From contig JASVEC010000015.1 of NCBI GenBank assembly GCA_030770535.1, forward strand, positions 62,001-126,000: a DNA stretch of 64,000 bases, in the 5' to 3' direction. Source of the stretch: Batkoa obscura (taxonomy: Eukaryota > Entomophthoromycota > Entomophthoromycetes > Entomophthorales > Batkoaceae). A model generated the notes under the pieces. That model searched no databases and was not told where the DNA came from. It saw only the letters and a program-made list of their open reading frames with translations. This document shows positions 25,704 to 36,436 of the stretch, piece after piece. A program made the translations under genes and the position numbers. Within the stretch, counting starts at the first letter, position 1. Each line of letters begins with the position of its first letter.

Positions 25704-26945
25704 TCAATAACGGATGCTTTGACAAGCTTCAAGTAATTCTGCATTATAATCTGTAGTTAAATCCCAATTCATGACCCCACGAAGACCCATTTTTTTAGCA
25801 TAATCTACTTTAATTTGGATAGATTTTGGATCATCATAACTAATAAATTTCTTGGTTTTCTTATTAAATAACCAAGGTGTTTGAGTTTTATGATCAAAAT
25901 ATCTTTCATAACCTGAAGAAGAACATGGAGTAAATGGATCTTTCTTTAAAATATCTTGACGTAAATTTTTATATTGATAATAACCACCATAAGCTAATGG
26001 AGCTGGACATAATTTACTTACTTCTTTAACATCTGAAGCATCTCCTTGTGGAATTACACTTTCTGCTGGATGAACTAAAGTATTGGAATTTCTAGTTATA
26101 TCTCTTAATGTAGTTTTAGCTCGTCCATAAAAAGCTAAACCACCACAAAGTTTATTGAGTGGGAAACCAGCTTTATTCCATGCCTCAATTGAAGAGGCAA
26201 ATGATCCTTGATCATTAATAGAATACAATGGGGCATTAGGACCAGTACTATTACCACCATTACTAATATCATAAGCCATAATATTAATAAAATCAAAATA
26301 TTTAGCAAATTCACTAACATCATTCATTGGTTTACCATCAGGTCCATCAAATGGTTCTACTCTTACTGCAGCAGTTAGTAATTTTCGATTATGTGGGAAT
26401 TCTTTATCTAATGCACATCTTAATTCCTTTAACAATTCTAAATAATTTTTAGAATCCTCTTTTGAATAAATATTACACAAATCTCCTTTTCTTCCTGGAT
26501 ACTCCCAATCAATATCAATTCCATCTAAATCCCATTCTGTTTGTTCAGCATCTTCTTTTTTAGTATTCTTTCTTAAAAATTTTATAGCATTATTAATGAA
26601 AGATGTACGGTATTCTTTTTTAGTTACTATCTTAGAAAAAGTTTGGCTTCCAGTCCATCCACCTAATGAGATCAAGGTCTTTACATTATGTTGTTTAGCC
26701 AATTTAGTCAAATTACGTAAGTGTGGACCATCATAATAAATATCAAAGCCGATATCGGTTAAATTGGTTAGCTTTGTTAAAGTACCAAAAGCATAATTAA
26801 TATGAGTTAATTTATTGTATTGAATTTGATCAGGTGTCATCTTTCCCCAAGGTACATAGTAACCTAATACCACTTTATCATTACCATTACATAAGACTTG
26901 AGTAGTCAAGGTTAGCAATCCTAACAATAGAGTATTGAATTGCAT
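25704..26945 (-). CDS. Secreted GH18 chitinase (413 aa, no binding module)
   Basis: Signal peptide about 1-19, then the GH18 barrel: VLGYYVPWGK, SLGGWTG (93-99), DGIDIDWEYP with acid E148, NIMAYD, FYGRAKT, and WDL near the C-terminus. Residues about 47-227 are nearly identical, in DNA as well as protein, to the chitinase at 2696-3931, but the signal peptide, the first 25 mature residues and everything after MAYD differ as much as ordinary paralogues. That mosaic fits gene conversion of the catalytic half. There is no linker or chitin-binding module, so it probably acts on soluble or exposed chitin chains. A TATA box lies 95 bp upstream. Confidence 0.93.
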   Translation of the reverse strand: MQFNTLLLGLLTLTTQVLCNGNDKVVLGYYVPWGKMTPDQIQYNKLTHINYAFGTLTKLTNLTDIGFDIYYDGPHLRNLTKLAKQHNVKTLISLGGWTGSQTFSKIVTKKEYRTSFINNAIKFLRKNTKKEDAEQTEWDLDGIDIDWEYPGRKGDLCNIYSKEDSKNYLELLKELRCALDKEFPHNRKLLTAAVRVEPFDGPDGKPMNDVSEFAKYFDFINIMAYDISNGGNSTGPNAPLYSINDQGSFASSIEAWNKAGFPLNKLCGGLAFYGRAKTTLRDITRNSNTLVHPAESVIPQGDASDVKEVSKLCPAPLAYGGYYQYKNLRQDILKKDPFTPCSSSGYERYFDHKTQTPWLFNKKTKKFISYDDPKSIQIKVDYAKKMGLRGVMNWDLTTDYNAELLEACQSIRY

Positions 26946-27039
26946 GTTATTTTATTAAAAATTATTAAATTATTTAGATCAACTAAAAGAAATAAAAAAA
27001 TTAGTCTTTTTTATTTTATTGATTATAGTTGTTTATAGT

Positions 27040-27047
27040 TTTATATA
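27040..27047 (-). promoter_or_regulatory. TATA box of chitinase at 25704-26945
   Basis: TATATAAA on the reverse strand, 95 bp before the start codon. Confidence 0.5.
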
Positions 27048-27548
27048 CTATTTTTTTTGTTTATTTATTTCAGTTGAATGTTCTATTATTTTTAATAAAT
27101 TTTTATAATTTTCTTCAATGTAATTACTATAAATGGTAATTAATCAATGAAGTTCAAGTGAGTTTGTTTGATCTATAAAAATTAAATATTCATATTTCAA
27201 CTTCCATATTGTTTAATGTTTATTATCACCAATAATTAGCCAATTAATCAAATTTTGCAAATAGAATAAATTTATTAACTTCTTGGCTTATTATGAAAAA
27301 GGTGATATATAATAAATTTAATCTATTATTTAATAAATTTATTAGTAAACTTATTACTATTATCATTATTTTTAAATTTAAAATAGATAATAACTAGTTG
27401 ATATCTCCTTTTTTATATAGTTTATAGAAATTTTAGATGATATTATAACACTAATAAATATTTAATTTTAATTTTATTTTATTTATTGAATTATATCAAT
27501 GTTATTAAATAAAACAAAATAGATTAATAATTAAAATCAAACAAAATA

Positions 27549-27649
27549 TGGGGATGTATTTTAATGTTTAAGAGTTTTACTAACAAATTTTCCGCTTAAA
27601 CAGCGCTTAAAAAATGGAAAAAATAATGAAGTCAAAAAAAACACTCCCA
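27549..27649 (+). mobile_element. Foldback MITE copy 5
   Basis: TGGGGATGTATTTT at the left end, core AACAGCGCTTAAAA, ACTCCCA at the right end, flanked by TA. Confidence 0.9.
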
Positions 27650-28038
27650 TATAATATATTTTATCATAGCTATTTGATAGTATTTGTAGCATATCCTAAC
27701 TTTTTCATTTTCTCTATTTCTTTTGTATTCATAAATCATAATGTTTATAATTAAACATGAAAAATTAATTATTATAAAAAGTTATTTTTTATTTTGTTTA
27801 TTAAAATATTAAATAAGGTAAAAAAATAGAATAAGAACTTTAGATTTTATTTTTCTGTTTTTCTATTTTTCTATCATTCTTATTTATTTTCTATAGTTTA
27901 CTATTCATATATTATTTTCACCCTCAATTTATTAAAAGCTTTAAAAACTTACTAAATATAGAAATATCAATAATTTAAAGTTATTTAATATAATGAAAAC
28001 AATCAATTTAATTAATCGTTATGAGTGAATGTTCTGAG

Positions 28039-28045
28039 TATAAAA
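28039..28045 (+). promoter_or_regulatory. TATA box of the gene at 28116
   Basis: TATAAAA, 70 bp before the start codon. Confidence 0.55.
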
Positions 28046-28115
28046 TCTATAACAGATCGTTCTTCTTTATTATATTTTTAAATAATTTAATATCAAATTT
28101 AAATATTTTATAAAC

Positions 28116-28541
28116 ATGAAATTCACTTCAACTTTAACTCTGGGAGTATTATTAGCCTCAACAACAATTGAAGCTGTGCATATCGGTGGATGGTTTAAAA
28201 ATGCATTAGGATTAATTCCAGGGTCATTAACTAAATCAAGTGGCAGTGAAGTCGATAATGCCAAGAATTTTATTAATGAATGGGATGGTAAAAAAGATAT
28301 TCAAGGAAAAGAATTTCGTATGAGACATTATCGAAAGTATTATAAAAAGAAAGATCCATTTACTCCAATATTTGTTAATAATAATTCTTATCATTCCATT
28401 GCTGGTACTTATGTTCAAAGAGATTGTAATGGAAATGCTGTTGATACAAATAAAGTGAAGGAAACTTTAAATAAATCCTTATTAGATGCTAAAATCTATG
28501 TTATTCGTTGTGGTGGTAACGTATCTACTGAATCTATGTAA
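28116..28541 (+). CDS. Small secreted protein of unknown family
   Basis: 141 aa, one exon. Residues 1-20 (MKFTSTLTLGVLLASTTIEA) form a signal peptide. The mature chain begins VHIGGWFKNALGLIPG, has a basic middle (RMRHYRKYYKKKDPFTP), and a C-terminal half reading IAGTYVQRDCNGNAVDTNKV and AKIYVIRCGGN. Only two Cys are present (in DCNG and RCGG), which could form one disulfide. I do not recognise the family. Size, signal peptide and neighbourhood (chitinase divergently transcribed, receptors close by) fit an effector-like or wall-associated protein, but that is context only. Confidence 0.75.
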   Translation: MKFTSTLTLGVLLASTTIEAVHIGGWFKNALGLIPGSLTKSSGSEVDNAKNFINEWDGKKDIQGKEFRMRHYRKYYKKKDPFTPIFVNNNSYHSIAGTYVQRDCNGNAVDTNKVKETLNKSLLDAKIYVIRCGGNVSTESM

Positions 28542-28681
28542 TTCTTTTCTTTAAATAAAAATAATAAAAAATTAATTATTTAAATATAATATATAAACAA
28601 AATTTTACTTCTATTTGAATTATTTTATCTTAGTTTATTATTATTTATTATTTATTATTATTAATATATAAAATATTAATC

Positions 28682-29089
28682 TCAACCAAATAGATGTTCT
28701 TTAGCAGTTTGATTAACAGTACGATGATTTAAACCTTGTTTCAATTCGTGAAATTCATTTGTACTTTCTGTTTTATAACTAGAAGTATATTGAGTATTGG
28801 AAATATGTTGAGTACTTGAATTATATTGAGTATTTGAATTATATTGAGTATTTGAATTATATTGAGTATTTGAATTATATTGAGTATTTGAATTATATTG
28901 AGTATTTGAATTGTAATGATTATTAGAATCATTAATATCTGTAACTTGATTAGACATATGGACAATAGGTGGAGGTATATAAGAAATAGAACTATTTTCT
29001 TTACTATGATTACTTGTTTTATGACTACTCATTGTATTATACATTGTTTCTTGATAAAAATTACCTTTAGAATTATCATAATCATTGTC

Positions 29090-29124
<35 letters not shown>

Positions 29125-30390
29125 CAATATTAATTTGATCTGGCTCATCATTATAAGGTATACTTGGTCTTTTATAAAAATTAATTTTTTCTGTTATATC
29201 AATTTCATAAATTGGTGATTTCAAAGCATAAAGTATAATAGCTATTACTTCAACTCCAAATCCAATAAAATGTAGTGCATGAATCTATAGTTTGTTAAAT
29301 TAATAATATTATTAAATAAATATAAATATAAATATATAAGTATAAATAAAATAAAATAAAATAAAATAAGACTTACTCTAAAAGGTGAACTACCATATAA
29401 ATTCGAAACGACAATATAAAAGAATTCAATAGTAGTATAAGCTAATCCAGATAAAATAGAATTTTCACTTTTAGCTAATATAAATAAACCAATGGTACCA
29501 GTACTTCTTAATATAACTGCTAATATAAATAAAGGAGCTATAAAATAAAATAAAAGTATTAAATACTCATAATATCAAATCAAGATCATATGAACTTACT
29601 AGTTTCTGCTGTAAACCCATCAAAATTCTCCCAAGGGTTCATCAATCCAGTATAGAATAAATTAGAAGCAATTCCATATAATCCATATAATCCCAATATT
29701 TCTTCCAAATAATATTGTCGTAAACTCGCTTCTAAAGTGATATAAGTAGCTGTATAAAATACAGGCGATATTATAGATAATATAATCGCTCCTGCCAATG
29801 TTGATGCTTCTTTACTATTCACATAATTTCTTCCTGCAATTTGATTACCTCCAATTAATAAAGCTACTCCTATTAAACTAGCTAAGATACCAATGTAATG
29901 GAATAATGTATATCTTGCTTTTAATACAAAATAAGTAGCTATTAATAACAAACATGGCATCATTCCTTGAAGTAACGATAATGCTAAATAACTACCAATG
30001 CCTCGAGATTGAGCGAAAGATAAATAAGCTACCAGTTCAAAGGAGATATAAATTAATACTAAGAAATGCTTAATATAATAAATTATAATAGATTATAATA
30101 AATCACTTACCGATCCAAGATCTTTTAGTAATCATATAACCAAAATTTGTTTTGCCATGTTTGTAAAGAGTATAAGGTAAAAATAAACCAGTTAAAAATA
30201 TACAAACACATAAAGAGTGAATTGTTGGTAAAGTTATTCCTCTCGCATATAATAAATCTTCTATATATCTAACATAACCAAAACAAAATCCACATATTAA
30301 ACATAAGATAACATTGATTAACATTCTTTTTCGCGGCTCCCAACCAGCTTCATATGGATATGGTTTTAAATTAAATAAAAAGTCCAACAT
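28682..30390 (-). CDS. DMT-superfamily (SLC35/EamA-like) membrane transporter with repetitive cytoplasmic tail
   Basis: Four exons: 30390-30111, 30058-29600, 29537-29377 and 29284-28682, with GT-AG borders and matching phase, giving 500 aa. About ten hydrophobic helices run from residue 25 to about 320. The second exon has the layout of drug/metabolite transporters: GMMPCLLLIATYFVLKARY, HYIGILASLIGVALLIGG, then AGAIILSIISPVFYTATYITLEA. After the last helix (HALHFIGFGVEVIAIILYAL) a hydrophilic tail of about 175 residues begins, with a poly-Asn run and six to seven QYNSNT hexapeptide repeats encoded by an 18-bp minisatellite. The substrate cannot be told; nucleotide-sugar or other metabolite transport is usual for the fold. 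The precise subfamily is uncertain. Confidence 0.72.
28786..28914 (-). repeat. 18-bp coding minisatellite (QYNSNT repeats)
   Basis: About seven tandem 18-bp units inside the last exon of the transporter. They are in frame, so unit number can change without breaking the protein. Confidence 0.9.
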
Positions 30391-32153
30391 TATTAAGTTG
30401 TAATAGTGAAATTAGAATTGATTGAAATTAACTGTTAAATTGAAAGAATTTAAGAAATTTTACAATTTAAATATATTAACTTAATTGGTTCTAATTGATA
30501 TCATACTTCAAGTTTTGTTCTTTTATGACTTTATTGAATCCTTGGTATTCTCCACTTTTTATAATATGTTTAATTCGAATTTAACAACCACTTAACCCTT
30601 TGACTACCAGCTCTCTCAAATTTTTGGTTTGAGTAAATCATAACGTCGTTTATTTATGCTAATTAGATCAATACCTTTTTTAAAATTCAATACTCAAAAG
30701 GTTAATTTGATTTAAACTATATAAGCAGAGTTTTATGATTTTATTTTAATTTAAAATTGTGTGTAAACACAGAGTTCATCATAATTGAATTTTGATTAAT
30801 AAAAATGAGTAGAGTTCTTACCCATAATACTTAAATGACTAAAGTAATTAAAGTAATTAAAATAATACTTATAAATTCAATAGTATTCTACAATTTTTAA
30901 TTTTCAAATAAAACATTAAAATACTATATAATGAGCTTTAGTACCCTGTTAAATTATTTTTTGTTTTTTGATATTACATTAGTAAATTTACTTCTAGTTT
31001 TTTGGTTTGTATAGAATAAAATAAAATAAAATAAAATAAAATAAAACAAAATTTTAAAATAAGCATATGGGAGTGTTTTTTTGACTTCACTACTTTTTCA
31101 TTTTTTAAGCGCTATTTAAATGGAAAATTTCTTAGCAAATTTCTTAAACACAAAAATACATCCCCATATAATAAAATCTTATTTTAAACTCTTTTTCATT
31201 TTCCCTTCTCTTTTAACTTTGCTTCAAACTTTTACTATAGTTACAAAGCTTCAAAAAATTTATTTCAGATGTATAAAATTAACATTTGACAATTAAATTG
31301 TTACTTCAAACACTATTACTATCTTATCTCACAATATTCTTATATAAATTCTAATTAAAGTTATCAAGTAGAACTTATTAAAATTTAAGGTAAAGGTAAT
31401 ATACCAAAATCTAAAGCACTTCCTACTAATCACTTAGTTTTACTATTTATCTATTTCATTTTCCTTTTTTATTATGATTTAGTTTATCATTGAATTTTTC
31501 TTATTCTTAACAGTAAACATATAGGAGCTATACACTTTTAGAGTTTATTTTAAAACTTAAACTTGGTCCAAATTACAAATTAATTTAAATAAATATTAAT
31601 GCCTTTAGTGACTTATTTTTTAATCTTAATAACCCAAGAAATGAAAGTTGAATGCATTTCAGAAAGTGATATAAGGAAGATTATAAATATCCTCATTAAC
31701 TTTGATGATGTATATGCTAAATATAAATAGAAAATATAATAAAATAATGCATTTTATATGTATAGAAAGTATATAAGCAGTTGAACCTCTTTCTCTGGAT
31801 CTCTCTTTATTGAGATTTATTTATTTATTTGAAATTAAAGATACTTTTAAACTTCATTAGTTTAATTAATTTAATCCAAAGTATTAATTTTACCTTACTT
31901 TTATTTAAAAAGATTTTCAAACTTTCCATCGTTATTACTCAAGCATTGGACTTACTTTGTCTTATCTTATGTCAGCTTATCAGTTGGTACATCATTGGGC
32001 TTAAGGACTTCAAAGCCCTTAGAACTTTCATTTACAAATCTGTTATAAATAGAATTTAGTTTCAATTAAGAAATAAGTCGAAAAAATACCAAAAATGTTT
32101 GTAATAATTATTTTATTAAATTAATATGTAAATTAAACTAACTTCTTAATTAA
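30391..32153. other. Intergenic, 1.8 kb
   Basis: It holds an AAAAT simple repeat (31013-31045) and a foldback element (31068-31166). An open frame at 31829-32059 starts with TTG, not ATG, and is not called. Confidence 0.5.
31068..31166 (-). mobile_element. Foldback MITE copy 6
   Basis: Inverse orientation: TGGGAGTGTTTTTTTG at the left end, core TTTTTTAAGCGCTATTT, ACATCCCCA at the right end, flanked by TA. Confidence 0.92.
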
Positions 32154-33065
32154 CTACCAAAATTTAATACGATTATAAGACTTCTTCACTTCATTTGCAA
32201 TACCAGAATGTAATATTAAAAAAAAGCATGAGTTTGCTATTATACCAATAAAAAATAAAAATTCGCCCAATTGATTCATAACGAGTATAACCGGATTAAC
32301 ATGACCATAGATATAATGAAATATACCATTTAATAAATGGAACAAAAAGGAACCAAACATACAAGTAGTATAAACAATCAAGACAGTATTTAGTCTAATA
32401 AATATCTTTTTATACTTAGATCTTCTATTGCTCTCAGATGGATTTAAATTTGAATTTAATTCAAGCTCAACAAACTTATCCATATCTAGTATATTTTTAG
32501 CTAATTTATAATAGCAATATGAGATAATTGCTATTCCTAATAAGAAGCTAAATACTAAATAAAAATAAGTAACTGGTCCAATAATTGAATTTAATACAGA
32601 ATGTACACAAATTAATTTAGTAGCTGATGGTACCATTAGATGCTGTGTTACACTGTAAGTTGCTAATCCGATAAAGATCAACCCATTCAAATGAATTGAA
32701 AGGTATATGTATTTTGATATTTTAATCTTAGATACTACACATAACCTTTCCAGGGCTAAAAATACGTTAATTTGAATTTCATAATAATAAGCACATGTTA
32801 CAATAAATCCGAGTATTTGACAACCCAAATCAATATCTATTAAATTTATACCAACTACATAATAATGAATACGACTAATTAATGTTGTAAAAGGTATGAG
32901 ATATTCTACGAAGGCTATTGCCATTATCAATTTTAGATCTTTTGCTAATGGCTTAGGCTTAACTCGTGAACACATTAAAATTAAAAATGTATTTATACAT
33001 ACAGAAAGGATTCCTAAAACTTTACCGAAATAATTAAAATTAAAGAGGCGATCATTCTCATCCAT
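32154..33065 (-). CDS. 7TM class-A-like G-protein-coupled receptor
   Basis: 303 aa, intronless, on the opposite strand to the main block. It opens MDENDRLFNFNY and has the TM3 Cys at about residue 82 (LGCQILGF), LALERLCVVSKI, SATKLICVHSV with the second Cys, SYCYYKLAKNI, FIRLNTVLIVYTTCMFGSFLFH and GIIANSCFFLILHSGIANEV. TM1 (KVLGILSVCINTFLILMC) and the first inner loop, with an extra PK dipeptide (VKPKPLAKD), differ from the block members, so this copy is older. A TATAAAAA lies about 65 bp upstream. Ligand and partner are unknown. Confidence 0.88.
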   Translation of the reverse strand: MDENDRLFNFNYFGKVLGILSVCINTFLILMCSRVKPKPLAKDLKLIMAIAFVEYLIPFTTLISRIHYYVVGINLIDIDLGCQILGFIVTCAYYYEIQINVFLALERLCVVSKIKISKYIYLSIHLNGLIFIGLATYSVTQHLMVPSATKLICVHSVLNSIIGPVTYFYLVFSFLLGIAIISYCYYKLAKNILDMDKFVELELNSNLNPSESNRRSKYKKIFIRLNTVLIVYTTCMFGSFLFHLLNGIFHYIYGHVNPVILVMNQLGEFLFFIGIIANSCFFLILHSGIANEVKKSYNRIKFW

Positions 33066-34201
33066 TTGAATACAATATAATATTAAGTTTTATAAAATTT
33101 TATAAAAGTACAAAGGTAAAAGCATTCGTTTTTATAGTTATTAATTGTCACTAAAATATTATAAAACAATTATGTTATATTATTTATATCTTTAAAGTAC
33201 CCAAAAAATTAACTATAGAATTATTGTTCCGTTAAATTTTAAATTATTTTTACTTAAATAAATTACTTATAAGTAAGTATAGTAAAACGATCAAAAATTC
33301 AGTTGAGTTTAGTAATAATGTATGGTTTGAAGATAATAACATTTAAGGTTTGATACTATTATCCACAATAACAACTTATTTTAAATAAGGGTAAATCAAA
33401 GCAGAGGACTGATTTAAAAGAAAATACCAATAAACTTAAAACAAATCTCAATTTCAAAAAATGTTTAAGAGGAGAGCGGCATTTAAGCAGATGGTAAATT
33501 TAAGTAAATATTCTAACTAAATCAATAATTTAATTAAATCTATATTTTATTTTTGTTTTTAATATTTTATTAATTAGTGGTTAATAGCATATTAAAGGAT
33601 ACGAGTATGTAGTATATTTACAATGGTTTAATTATATACTAATTTTCAAAATTGGTCTAGATGATAAATGATTATATTTAAAGCTAAGTAAATAGAAATA
33701 ATAGAAACAAAATTTAGTTGCTCTAATCAAAATTAGATTTTATTTATATAATTAAATGTTTCAAAATTTTACTTTTTTATACTAAAAAGAAAAATATTGT
33801 TTTAATAATAATATTTTTTGTTTAAATTTGAGTTGATTTTGTTTAAAAGACAATAATTTTAGAATCTTATTTTACATTATTACTTTTGCTTACAATTTTT
33901 TTAATCTTAAACTTAAAAAAGGGTAAGTGATTTATTAAATTCCAACAGTTTATAAAAAAGATTAAGTGGTCATTTAGAAAATGCCTCAATGCCATAAATA
34001 TTCTTGCTTTAGCTTTTAATAGTTTACTAAATAACATTAATTTACACAATGCATTATTCAAAGTAAAGATGAAAGTCCAAAAAGTCAATCATTGTGTCCC
34101 TTACTATACACAGTTTATAAGACTGAATCAATAAATAGGTCAATATAATCATTATTAATAAAAATCGTTTATTAAGTAAATCCATTTCAAAAACTACTAT
34201 A

Positions 34202-34302
34202 TGGGGATGTATTTTTGTGTTTAAGGATTTTACTAATAATTTTTCTGCTCAAATGGCGCTTAAAAGGTGGAAAAAGTAATGAAACCAAAAAAAACATCCC
34301 CA
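34202..34302 (+). mobile_element. Foldback MITE copy 7
   Basis: TGGGGATGTATTTTTG at the left end, core AAATGGCGCTTAAAA, ACATCCCCA at the right end, flanked by TA. Confidence 0.93.
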
Positions 34303-35513
34303 TATAGTTGAATTGTAAAAATAGTATATTTTATTTTATTTTATTTATACGCTTTAAACTGAGATATAATATCAATAGATTATACTCTAATCTATCCTTA
34401 AAAAAAGGGATATTTGAGAAATTAAAAATACAAGATTCAAACTTATCAGATAAAATCAATATTGAATCTAATTATTGTTTGAACATCCCTGACTAGATTA
34501 TCATTAAGTTGTTTGATTCTATTTTTCAAATATTTGTCTCTTTATAATATTCAACATTTATTACATCTTTAGTGAATGTTTCATTAAACAAATCGATCTT
34601 ATTATATCTTACAGAACATTTTGATTTGACATTTAATGTTATTGAGATCTTTGTAATATTTAATTCTCATTATCAATTTTAATCTTTAAAATAATATCAA
34701 AATTACTAAGTTTAAGTAAACAGCTGACTTGATTAAAAGATTTGATTATTATTTATACACATAATTATTATGATATATGGTAGTTATGGTGATATTCAGT
34801 AAAGGGCAATGATAAAGAATAAAAAGTTCCTTCCTTAGTATATTGTTATAGAACTTGACTACAGAATTCTGATTAATTGTATCATTTTCTAATAAAATTA
34901 AAATATCTATTGAAAATTACTTGTACTATTAGCCTATCTTTTATATTCAAATTAAAATATTTTCATGTAAACTCAAGGTATACTTTATTATTACAATATT
35001 TATTAAAATTCTATTTATTTTTCAAAACCTGATATAAATATTCTAATTTGAACTTTAATTTTAGTATCATAATTGAAGTCATACCCTGTTTAGAATGGTT
35101 TTATATCAAATCTGTATTATTTTTTATCTATTTCTAAAATATAACTAGTCAGTAATAGAGTAAAAGTTCAACTAAGTATTTATGAATCTGGTTATTTTTT
35201 TTACAAGGATCACACTATATCATTTTCACTTAACTAACTTTGAAATGTGTCTAGATACTTGTTAAATTCCGGTTTGATAAGTTTTAATAAACTGTTTTGT
35301 CTAATTTACATTCAGAAGATTTTAAAACTAAAATATTTTGGAGATTAAAAATAAGATAAGCTTAATGAAGATGATGTAGAATTACTACATCAAACTTGCA
35401 TTTTATTTGTGAATATTAGTACTAAATTATTTAATTATTATTAGAGATCAATGATAAATGAGTTCAACCTAATGACTCAAAATAAATCAAAACATTTAAA
35501 AAGAAACCACTTA

Positions 35514-36255
35514 ATCAGATAAAAGTAGTAAAAAGAAGATTGAAAAATAAGCATAATATTGTTTCAAATAATGATTTATACAAATATATTATTTATAGCA
35601 TCTAATTATTGAATAATGTCCTTTATTAAATTTAAGATAATCTTGATATAGCTTTATCTGATTTGAAATTTAAATGACAACTTATTTTGATGAGATAACT
35701 TTATGGGCTAAATTTGATTGGAGATAACCTGACTTAAACACTTGTCATGTGGATAAGATTATTTAGTACCTAATTAAAGTTATCACGTTAAAATATATAA
35801 TTTTAACTATTAACCCACTTAATAATAATTAATTAATGTATGTACAATATTTTCTTATTATTTCTATCATTTAGCTTTTATTATACGTTTAATATTGTAT
35901 ATAAACTATATGATTATAAATTATTGCCTATCTTAGATTATCATTAATCAGATAATTCGATGGAATTATTATTTTCTATATCAGTAATATAATTGTAATT
36001 TAATTGGACCATAGTCTAATTTATCAGATTGAAGATTTTATAATCACAAAATATAACTTTACATAACAAATTAAATAGAAGTTAACGATATTTTTAGTAA
36101 ACAATTGGATTAAGCTTATCACTTCAACTTTTGAATAGGCTTTGATCTGATTTTTATCACTAGTATGTCTATATATAGATGTTAAATCAGATAATAAAAT
36201 CCAATTTGTTTATTAAATCAGATCAATATTATAAATTTAGAATAGGATCAGATAA
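35514..36255. promoter_or_regulatory. Cluster of six ATCWGATAA sites upstream of the GATA factor
   Basis: Exact matches lie at 35514-35522, 35947-35955, 36186-36194 and 36247-36255 on the plus strand, and at 35654-35662 and 36021-36029 on the minus strand. A further one at 34445-34453 is farther off. Iron-type fungal GATA repressors (SRE1, SREA, Urbs1) are known to bind this extended GATA motif. The gene downstream encodes such a factor, which suggests autoregulation. From rough base composition I would expect well under one match per kilobase. Confidence 0.65.
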
Positions 36256-36304
36256 TTTTGATTTTAAATTTTAATTTTAGCTTATTATTCCAATCAAATA
36301 GAGA

Positions 36305-36314
36305 TATATAAATA
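36305..36314 (+). promoter_or_regulatory. TATA box of the GATA-factor gene
   Basis: TATATAAATA, 122 bp before the start codon and 50 bp after the last ATCWGATAA site. Confidence 0.55.
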
Positions 36315-36436
36315 ACCCACTTTACCACCCATTGAAACAAAAATTTATCTCTTTTTTCTATTTTGAAATTTTAATTTATAACTGTTTTTTTACCTGATTG
36401 TGTTTATTTTAACCTTATATCTCCTTATTTATCATT

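Larger units (their letters stand above)
26946..28115. other. Intergenic, 1.2 kb, divergent
   Basis: A shared upstream region of a chitinase and a small secreted protein. It holds two TATA boxes and one foldback element (27549-27649). Confidence 0.6.
33066..36436. other. Intergenic, 3.4 kb
   Basis: The first half is plain AT-rich sequence with one foldback element (34202-34302). The second half, ahead of the GATA-factor gene, holds a dense set of ATCWGATAA sites and a TATA box. The reverse frame at 33867-34088 and forward frame at 34308-34496 match nothing I know. Confidence 0.6.

Noticed and set aside
31829-32059. Forward frame resembling a small secreted protein
   Set aside because: The first codon is TTG, no ATG is available near it, and the hydrophobic look comes from AT-rich codons.
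34308-34496. 62-codon frame next to MITE copy 7
   Set aside because: No recognisable protein and no conservation evidence.
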